A DNA stretch of 64,000 nucleotides from Desmodesmus armatus (lineage: Eukaryota; Chlorophyta; Chlorophyceae; Sphaeropleales; Scenedesmaceae): the NCBI GenBank assembly GCA_007449985.2, contig VIIQ02000186.1:1-64000 (forward strand), given 5' to 3'. Of this stretch, positions 1-10,403 are shown one piece after another. Under the pieces are notes generated by a model. It was not told the DNA's origin and ran no database searches. It saw only the letters and a program-made list of their open reading frames with translations. Within the stretch, counting starts at the first letter, position 1; each line of letters starts with the position of its first letter. Both the position numbers and the translations under genes were made by a program.

Positions 1-1193
1 TTGTCTGGAGTGCAGTCTTCTGCAGCAGCATGATTAGCAGGTGTGATTCCGAACAGCTGAAAGATGCTGTATCTTTCTTGTAGTGTGTGTGCTTACAGTG
101 CCGCAGTGTGCTTTCCTGCTGCTACTGGCAAAGTGGCCCAGCTGTAGTGAAGGACGCAGGCTGTTTTTCTTGAAACAGGATTGAGGGCAGGAAGGGTTTT
201 TCCTCGTCGAACCTCCCAATTGTTAGTTGTGTGATGAGGTGTGAGAAGCAGGATGTTGGCTGTGTGAAATGCGTGAGGCTGTACCCAGTAGTTGACTGCT
301 GGCACTTGAAGTCAGTCATGGCACCACAAATTGCAGTCCCCAAACAGTGAAGGACAAGACAGTCACTGAGTGACCCGCCTGAAACCATTGCTCACATCGG
401 TCCGTGATACTCCCATGCAGTCTCTTCCATTCATACAATATGGGATCAAGGGGTGGTAAACAAAAGCACACTTGAACACACCAGTGCCGCTACTCCTGCA
501 GTTGGACTGATCTGACAAGATCTAGCAGTCCAATGTTGGTTGTCATCAGGGGTATGAATACCCCTGGTTGTCATCGAGTCCGAGTTCACAAAATCGTCCG
601 TGTGGTTTTCACCATCGTACATTTATCTTATCTATTAATGCGACTTTCCGTACTTCCCTCTATCTCCCGTGCAATCAAGTGCTTCACCACCCCTCAACTC
701 CCTCCAGTGGTGCAGATCCCTTGCCTCAGTTGTGAGAGATAGGAAGATAAGAGTTGAGACCAAACAATCACCAAGCCTGCCTTTCGCAGCAGGACCAACA
801 GCCAGACTGATTGCACACCCCTGGGGCCCTCTACAAGTGCCAGCACAGCAACCCATACAAGGTTGTGCACTGTCTCTCGCTGGACTATAAATGCTGTTGT
901 ACAGTTGGCGCCCTCAAACACTATCAGCACAGCCCCCTTCAGCCTCACGAACTTGGGGTTACCCCAGGGTGTACTGCCATTGGCTCAACCAGCGCTGCTA
1001 GCAGCAGCAGCAGCAGCAGCAACACCAAAGGGGTCCTGTCAGAGACCAGCAGCAGCAGCAGCAGCAGCAAGTGAGAGTTGCTGTTGCAGGCAGCGCGGGA
1101 GCACCAGCTGCACCTATAGGTCGCACACATGCCCCCAACTGCAGCAGTTGCAGCAAGCACCGCAATGTGCGATGCAACGCCCACACACAGCAT

Positions 1194-1227
<34 letters not shown>

Positions 1228-1350
1228 GTGAGTGACACCCTGTCCCCGTCCCCAAGGGAGTCATTTGTGCGATGCAGCGCCCACACAGCAGCAGCAGCAG
1301 CAGTCGCAGCAACAGCAGCAGCAGCAGTGTGAGTGACACCTTGTCCCCAG
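1..1350. other. Upstream region of the CRTISO-like gene, CAG-rich from about 1000
   Basis: I recognise no gene in bases 1-880. From 1000 to 1340 there are short CAG tracts. Two related units at about 1160-1260 and 1267-1352 each read GTGCGATGCA..CGCCCACAC, a CAG tract, CAGTGTGAGTGACACC and a terminal GGGAGTC; the second leads directly into the first recognisable exon. Each unit carries a GTGAGT donor-like site. An ATG at 891, just after a TATAAA-like string, opens a short Ser/Arg-rich frame that could be the start of a plastid transit peptide, but I could not join it in phase to the exon at 1351. The true 5' exon is therefore unassigned. Confidence 0.4.
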
Positions 1351-1507
1351 GGAGTCGTTTGATGTGTTGGAGGTTGGTGCAGGCATAGGGGGACTCAGCT
1401 GCGCGGCACTGCTGGCCTACTACGGCTTCAAGGTGGGACCTCCCCCCCCCCTCAGCCCCTGCCCATTACCCCCCCCCCCCCCCCCCCACCCACACACACA
1501 ACCACAA

Positions 1508-1538
<31 letters not shown>

Positions 1539-4500
1539 TCTCGGCTGTTACGGCTTCAAGGTTGGACCTGACCATACTGTACATGTCACAACACTGCAAC
1601 CCGCCCCCCTACCCCCTTCCAAAAGCCCCCCCCCCCCCCCCCCCCCCCCACCCCACACCCCCACCCCCCCAACCCCCCACAAACACCTGTCAACATCCAG
1701 CGTGTGTCACCTCAGTCCTGGCCTACTATGGCTTCAAGGTGGACCTGACTGAGCCTGTGTCATGCTTCGGGACAATATGTTGGAGGAGTGACTTGGGTCT
1801 GTCGATAGCTGCGTTGCTGAGAAGGATGTGGACAGTCATCCCCCCCTCCACCCTGCCCCCCCCCCCCCCACACACACCACCCCGACCCATATCCACATCC
1901 CTACTGCCTCCCGTCCCGGCCTACTCCTGGCCTACTACGGCTTCAAGGTGAGACCTGATTGATAGGTGTCATGCTCCTTGACAACACTTTGGAGGAGGGA
2001 ATTGGGTCTGTTGATAGCGGCGCTTTCCCCTATGTAGGAGGGGGGGGGGGGTACAGGGTGGGGGAGGAGATGGCTCTCAACCAATGAGCTATATCATCTT
2101 CTGCGTCAGACGACTCTGACTGAGAGAGATATGCCCCCTTGGTTGACAGCATTTTTCTCCTCCACCCTGCCCCCCCCCCTTCCTACACACACACACCACA
2201 ACCACAACTTACACTCACACATCCCTGGTGTCAGGCAAGCGTGTGTGCGTGCATGTGTGATAAGAGAGATGATGTTAGGTGAGTCAAACGCTGCACCCAT
2301 ACTGCCTTGGGTGTAACCCCCCCCCCCCCCACCCCCACCCCCCTCATCTGCCCTCCCGTCCGCCGCACATGCCCCCCTCCCCCTCCCTCTGATCCTGCGC
2401 TCCCAGATTGGTGTGTTTGAGGCGCGTTGAGTGGCCTGTGGTGCTGCACACTGCTGGCCCAGGCGAGGGTGCCGCTGCAACCAGGGAACCGCCTTAGGCC
2501 CGACCCCCCCCCCCCCCCCCCCCCCGCGCGTGTTGCCCCCCCCCCCCCCCCCTCTCACTCCCTCTGCAGATTGGTGTGTTTGAGGCTCACTCAGTGGCTG
2601 GTGGTGCTGCTCACTGTTGGTCCGCCGAGGGTGCCACTTTGACTCCGGCACTGCCCTCTTCTTTGGACTGCCAGCCAAAGCAGCAACACTAGCAACCTCA
2701 GCAGCAGCAGCAGCAGCAGGACGTCCACAGCCGGACGGATGGCACCCTGTCAGTGCATTGACAGCGGCAGTTACGGGAGGTGCTGCTGCCGCTGCTTCTG
2801 TCGCCGCGCAAGGCAGCAGCAGTAGCAGCAGCAGCGGCAGCAGTGGTCGGTCCCTGACAACCCCCTGTCTGCAGTGCTGCAGATCCTTGGTCAGTCCCTA
2901 GATGTCATCCCCTACGGCCCTGACAGGACGGCACTGGTGTTCCCTGAGGGGACGTTCAGGGCACAGGTGTGTGTTTGCATTGTTGTATCTTTGTGTTGTT
3001 CTGCGCGCCCACGTGTGCCGTGCCAAAATTGCTGTTTGTGTGTGTAGGGGCGGGGGGGGGGGGGGTGGCAGTCGATGCTGGGGAAGTGAGTCCTAATGAC
3101 ATGACAGGAATCGTGTTTACCAAATGGACGATCAGGGCACAGGTGAAGGGTGGTGGCTGGGGGCGCATTGAATGGGAGCTTGATTTTCATTTTCACCTTG
3201 AGAGGCCAACAGGTGTGCATGGTGTGCACAGCCAGGGCCAAACACAATGTGTTACACATGTCCAGGTGCAGGTGTAGATGCTTGCACGCTGCTGTCACCC
3301 ACTGCTTTGGCCCTGCCCCCCCCCCCCCACAATCCCGTCAGTTCATCATGTGCGCAGAAACCATGTGCTTTGTGTGCCGGTCGTGTGTTGCAGATAGGTT
3401 CTGCGCTGTTTCCTGGTGTGGTGCGTCAGCTGTGGGGGGAGGTGGCAGAGAGGGAGTGGATGGAGCTGCAGGCTCTGTGCAGGTAAGGAGGGGTGAGAGG
3501 GGGTGGGGGTGGGGGTGGGGGTGGGGGTGGCGAACGTGTGAGGGGAAAAGGTCATTTCGTCGCAGGGGAGGTATATGTTGACGGCAGGTAGCGGTGACGG
3601 AAGTAGTCATATGACAGAGTCACTGTGGCTGGGGCCGGGGGGGGGGGGGGGAGGAGGACGATCCCGCTCTGCACTCACTGCACAGTAGCTTTGCGGGCAT
3701 GCTTTGCCGGCAACGTAGACAAGCTGCTGCTGCCGCTTTGTAGCAGTGGCACCCTTAGCCGCTGCATTGTGCCGCTCCAGCCCGGGACCCAGGACATTTT
3801 CAAAACCCACCTACCCCCCCCTCTTTCCCGCCATGCTTCCTCTTTGCTCTGTACAGCGACCTTGCTGCTGCTGCTTCAGGGCTGCACCCCGTGGTGGTGC
3901 GCTACGACCCCTGCATTGCACTCACAGCCGGGCTACGGCGGCCCGGCAGGTTTGCTAAGTTCCTCACCTCACAACCAGACCTGATGAGACCTGAGGTGGG
4001 GGGGGGGGGTAGGTGTGTGTGGGGAGGGAGGAGGGGGAGAGGATATTTCCTCTCTCAGTCTGGCCCGATTTCAAGTGGTGCACTGCGACCCCTGCATTGC
4101 ACTCACAGCGGGCTACGCCGTCGCCGGGCGACCCGGCAGGTTTGCCAAGTTCCTCACCTCACAACCAGACCTGATGAGACATGAGGTGTGGGTGGGGGGG
4201 GGGGAGTGAGTGAGTGATGGGGGGGGGGGGGAGCGCAAGGGAGGGAGGGAGGGAGGGAGTGGAAGGAAGGGGGGCAGAAGAGTAAGCTCGTGCATCTCAG
4301 GCTTTGATCAGAGCCTGAGTATCCTGCGACCTGATCAAGTCATGATGGGGTGAAATGCAGCCGAGCGTCATGTCACCACATACACACGCTGTCCGTACAG
4401 GGGTGTGGAGTTCAGACCTGCGCCACCTGTTCCAACTCTGCTGGTGCCAGAGAGGTTCCCGGTCGCCATGCCAAATTGATGGTTGGTCTCGTGCACATTG

Positions 4501-5754
4501 TCAGCACCCCGGACTATCCAAAGTCAAGCCTGGCCAAAACCCCTCCCTTTTGTTTGAGGGGGTGGTGGCTGAGGACATGCGTGATATGCCACCACCCCAC
4601 CCCGTTTTTCCACATGCAGGTTATGTTCTCCCAGTTGGTGTCTCAGGTCATCAGCACCCCCGCCCTGCGCTCCTTCCTGGATGTGTTGTGCAAGGGCACC
4701 AGCGGAGCGGCAGCAGCAGAGCTCCCCGCATCATACATGGTGCGCGCCTTTGCTGAAATGTACCAACCAGGTGGGTAGGTTGAGGGTGTGTGTTAGCACA
4801 GGGATACTTGAGTAGCTAGCATACTATGAACTTGCGAGTGTGTGTGTGTGGGGGGGGGGGGGGGGCTGGCTATTCTAGGGGAGGAGGAAGAGGCGGACAG
4901 TGTTGCTTTTGTAGCATCTCTGCTCCAGTCAGACCTGCAAGGCGGCAGCGGCGGAGCTCCCTGCAGCAAATGTGGTGCGCGCCTCTGCTGAAATGCACAT
5001 TTAGGTCGTGTGCGCAAGCAGCTCTTTCTCTTTGCGACGTCCTTGTGAGGAAACTGCGGCAACTCGCCTCCACCACAAACACCCCATGACCACCAGCACC
5101 AACAAATTGTTGGCCTGCTAGCTTGCCGCCCCCCCCCCCCCCCCAGCACCACCACACACTCTGTTCGACCTGGTCTGTGCCGCCTACGATCTGTCCTTGT
5201 CCCCCCCTCCCCCCCCCCCTCACCACCACCACCACACCGCGCCTTCACACCACTATGTGTCAGGTACCCAGCTGCAGTGGCCCAGAGGGGGACCACAAGC
5301 CATTGCAGACGCCTTGGTCAACGGCTTGCGGGCACACGGTGGCAAGCTGATGCTCAACAACCCTGTTGAGTCTGTCATTGAAGGCCGAGGGGGCAGGGCA
5401 GCGGGTGTGGTGCTGAGAGGTGGGCTGCAGGTAGGCATGTGATTGATCTAATGAAGCCTAGTAGGGCCCTTGCCCCAGGTCATGCAGAACGGCAGCAACA
5501 CCACTGCTGCAGCTGCTGCTGTTGCCGCTGCTCCTGGACCTCGGCTGGTGCTGCTGCTGTTGTACTACCCATGTTGCTGCTGCTGCTGATGCTGGTGTTG
5601 CTGTTGTGCTGAGCTCCTCAACAGCGGCTGCTGCTGCCGCTGCTGCTGCTGTGCTGATCTCCTCAATAGCGACTGCTGCTGCTGCTGCTGCTGCTGCTGT
5701 GCTGACCACCTCAACAGCTGCTGCTGCTGCTGCTGTGCTGACCACCTCAACAAC

Positions 5755-5791
<37 letters not shown>

Positions 5792-5819
5792 ACTGCTGTG
5801 CTGACCACCTCAACAGCTG

Positions 5820-5850
<31 letters not shown>

Positions 5851-6370
5851 CGCTGCTGCCACTGCTGTTGTGCTGACCTCCTCAACAGCTGCTGTTGCTG
5901 CTGCTCCTGCTGTTGCTGCTGCTGCTGTGCTGACCTCAACAGCGGCTGCTACTGCTGCTGCTGCTGCTGTGCTGACCTCCTCAACAGCGGCTGCCGCTGC
6001 TGCTGCTGTTGCTGCTGCTGCGTGCTGACCTCCTCAACAGCTGCTGCTGCTGCTGCTGCCACTACCGCTGCTGCTGCTGCCGTGCTGACCTCCTAGACAG
6101 CGGCTGCTGCTGCTGCTGCTTGCTGCTGCTGCTGTGCTGACCTCCTCAACATCGTCTGCTGCTGCTGCTGCTGCTGCTGCCGTGCTGATTTCCTAGACAG
6201 CGTCTGCTGCTGCCGCTGCTGTGCTGACCTCCTCAACATCGTCTGCTGCTGCTGCTGCTGCCGTGCTGATTTCCTAGACAGCGTCTGCTGCTGCCGCTGC
6301 TGTGCTGGCCTCCTAAACAGCGTCTGCTGCTGCTGCTGCTGCTGCTGCTGTGCTGGCCTCCTAAACAGCG

Positions 6371-6405
<35 letters not shown>

Positions 6406-9400
6406 GCTGGCCTCCTCAACAGCGGTTGCTGCTGCTGCTGCTGCTGCTCGTTGTTGACCCTTGTCGCGGAAGGAGGGTTGGGGGTTGATTGGGGGGGGGG
6501 GGGGGGGGGGTGCGCGCGCGTGGGGGCGGGGCAGGGGCGGTGCAGGGATGAGCAGTCCCTTTGTTGAATATGTGTGCAGCGGTGGGTGGGGGTGGTGCCA
6601 GGCTGCTGCCCAGCGACAACGTCGAAGTGGGGCTAAGCCCAGTGCTGGGCAGTGGTTGTGGTGTTGTTGAGGGGTGTGCGCAAGCATGTGACCTGCAACC
6701 CCTCCAGGCTCCCTCAGTATCTGCAGCGTTGTTTCCTGTTCCCAACGTTCTCGACTTCCAACACACCTCACACGCGCTGGTCAATCTCAGCAATAAAAAA
6801 AAATAAAGATAAAAATAATAACAAAATTAAATAAAACAAATTTACTTTCAATCAGGGGGGGGGGGGGGCAGAAAATAAAGTTGGGGACACCACCCTGAAA
6901 AGTTCAAACGGGCCCAGACACCCCCCCACCCCCCCATCTACCCCGCAAAGCTGCGTTTCAGGGCCCCACGATGGTTGATATGCATATAGACGTATTTACC
7001 ATAGTTTCTACACCCTCAGAACCGTGCTCCAAGCTCCCCTGAGGCCTGATTTCGGAACAGTGATCTCAAGAACGATCAATGGTGCTTTGCATCCTAAAAT
7101 CGACCCCAGAGTGCTCAGCAGCGTTGTAAGGACATCCTTATGTTACTCTAATACATTCACATGACTCTGCATTGCTGTACATCAAGCCCAACCAACATAC
7201 AGGGCCACTGCCCTCAACCGCCAGTCAACCGCCGCTGTGCTGCTGCCTTTCTCAGCCTGGAGGTTGCTGAAGGGGGAAGGATGGTATTAGACTTTCCCAG
7301 CCACCAGGGGCTTGCTGTGGCCGAAACTTAGTTTGGATACATTTGAGGGTATACTGAAGCCACCCACATGGTTTTAAGCCCGACAGTCATGGTGGCATTC
7401 TGCAGTGGTGCCAGCTGCTGCTGTGGTGATGGCTGTTGTGCTGCACACTTCCCATCACTCACAGGCCTCTGCACGCAGAAGCAACACGCTGCTTTGATGT
7501 CCAGAAACACTCTCTGGCAGTATTAAGCCCCGTCAACGCTTGGACTGGTCTCAAACGGAAGTTAGCATGCTACTGCGCAGTACTGCTGCCATGATCAGTC
7601 CGAGGTGACGACAAACGATTACGGATGGACCAGCTAGCTGTCAATATATACTAATGGGTATTAAAACCAACCGACCAAAAGCGTGCCGTGTGATCCTAGA
7701 TGTTGAATTCTTCTACCTGGATGAGAGAGCCTGGATCTGCATTGTCTCGAGTGAGACAAATTCAACATCGAGAATTGGACGAGGATTTGCAAGTTGACAG
7801 TATTTGGTGCCGGAAAAACTTCTGTAATGTCAGAACCCACTGTGGTAATCGTTTCTCAGCCAAACCCAGCCAGCAGCAGCAGGGCACAGCAGGGTTCAGC
7901 AGGCCCTGATGCTGCCTGTACCCCAGCACCATTGGCCTGTGCATGTGCAGGTGCACCAACCCAGGCATGATGCATCATGTGTTGTGCAAAAGTGCTGGAC
8001 CTGCAGCCCCCAACCCTGTTTGCTGGGACCCCAATCAATACCATCCTTCCCCCTTAAGGGGGAAGGATACAATTGATTGGGGTGGCTGGACTGAGCAGCA
8101 CAGGTGTCTGCTGGCAGATATATGGGTCTTTTCCAAGACCTACACATTCTTTGTGGTGGCCCGGACCATCTGGGGCTAATGCCACCCTTGTCTGGTCTAC
8201 TGTAGGGCCTGGTACACCACAGGGGTGCAGCAAGAGGGGCCCTGTGGAGGATGATCAGAGCAAAACTAGGCCATGATGTCAGAGACAAAAACAATCAAGT
8301 GTGAACGAAGAAGGCTTTCGTTGCTATCCCGTCCGATTCCGTATTCCCAATCGTCTCCCACCGATCTGCTGCACCCATCACTGCTGCAGCAAGTTTCGGA
8401 ATACAGTCTGCCATCGCGATGAATAAGTAGCATGCTGATATGCATGTCATCACACTGTAGCGCGGGCGTGTCGTAAAAGGTCCTCAGGAGCCTATGATGG
8501 CTACAGCCAGTTGATCAGTAGGATCACGTGCTGTTGCCATTCCAAAGGAGCTTCGAAAACCAAGAAAAGCACTCAAGACAATCGATGACAGTTGGAAGTT
8601 TTGTTATTGCTTTCCAAGACACCCTGTATGGGTCCCTGTGGACATTTGTCACCCTGCACTGCCAGGTCACACCCCTAGTGCTACCCTAAAGTCCAAGCTT
8701 GGGGTTTTGCAAAAAAGGCCTTGCGGTGGTCATAAGGACCTTATATGTAACCTAAATCCAAGTTTTCGTACCCAACAGCCTCTGGAATGCTAAATGTATC
8801 CTTCCCCCTTAATATGTATTGTGAGGCTACACAAAGGCTTGCAAACGATAGTATGTGATGTAAGCTTCAAAATGAGCAGCTTACGAGGTCAAATGGGCTG
8901 CAAACAAAAAAGTTACTGAACCCTGTGAAGAAAGTTCAAATGGCCCAAGACCACCCCCCCTCCCCCCCCTCCCTAAACCCCCTCACATTTTCTTCTAATT
9001 AGGTTCAAATGAAAGCTGTTAGTATATATAACATATCCTGAAGTTTCCAGGCCAAAGTGTAGGGTGGTGCTGTCCAGCTGACAGACTGCCCCCCCCCCCC
9101 TGTTTCAATAGAACAAAATCTGAAGCCTTCATGCACATGGGTGGGCATGTACATGCCACATATGTGCAGTGCATTTCCAATCGCTTTTGCTCTGTTGTGC
9201 ATACAGAGAGCTTGCCACTCTGTGTTTCTCAATTTCTCGGTCACTCTTTGTCGTGGTCTGTTGTGCGTGCAGGTAGCTGCCAGGCGTGCGGTGGTCAGCA
9301 ATGTATCGCTGTGGGATACACAGAAGATGGTGCCAGGGAGTGCACTGCTGCCAGAGTTTGAGCAGCAGGTGGGCACAGCATCAGGAAGGGATTTAGGGGT

Positions 9401-10353
9401 CTACTGAGGGTGGGGAGGGGGAGGGGAGAGCCACATGCATGATGGTGCCAGGGAGTGCACTGCTGCCAGAGTTTGAGCAGCAGGTGGGCTGATGGGCACA
9501 ACGATAAGGGGGGGGGGGGTCAAGAGTCAGGGGTGTCCGGCGGGTGGTGGGGGTGTGGAGGATGGTGATGGTGGGTGGCAGGTCTGTCCTTCGCAGTTAC
9601 TTGTTCAAACGGGATTGGTCCCGGACAATCGCAAGAGCGGGGTTTTCATCAAGGGGTGGGGGCAGGGGCACAAGGGGGGGGGGGTGAGCAGGATGGTGCC
9701 AAGGAGTGCACTGCTGCCAGGGTTTGACCAGCAGGTGGGCTGATGGGCACAATCACCCGTGGAGAGGGGGGGGGGCAGGGGTGTACTGAGGGTGGTGGGG
9801 TGTGGAGGAGGGCAAACGATAAGTGACAGGTCTTGCGTTTGAGAAAGGTCAATCTATCTGGACTGTAGCCTGGTATCTGCAATTGCAACTGGCATAAAGA
9901 AAAGGGGGCAGGGAGGGGAGGGGGCACGAAGGGGGGGGGGGATGTACACCCCCCCCCGCACCCCCCCCCCCTTGAAACAGGTGAGATGGGTGAGATGGTT
10001 GCTGTGTAGACCATGAGAGACCTCCGGTGCAGCCAAACCCAACATGATGGATATTTATTGAGATAGCTAGTGTGCTCTGCTTGTGTGTTGGCTTGCACCT
10101 CTAATGGTTGGCTTGCCATGTCATACTTTACTTCATGTACTTGTGTACGCATGTCCCCCCCCCCCCTCTTCCCAGGTGTCTGCCCGGGGTTGATCAGCAA
10201 GTGATTGTGGGATGGCTTGCAATATCATGCATGTTGTCGCATACTCGCTTGTGCCCCCCCCCCCCCCCCCCACACACACACCTTCCCAGGTGTCTGCCCT
10301 GGAGCCTACTGACAGCTTCGTGCACCTTCACACTGTGGTGAACTGGCAAGGAC

Positions 10354-10403
<50 letters not shown>

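Noticed and set aside
2131..2690. Pro/Gly-rich open frames around the poly-C/poly-G tracts
   Set aside because: Homopolymer translation products inside an intron.
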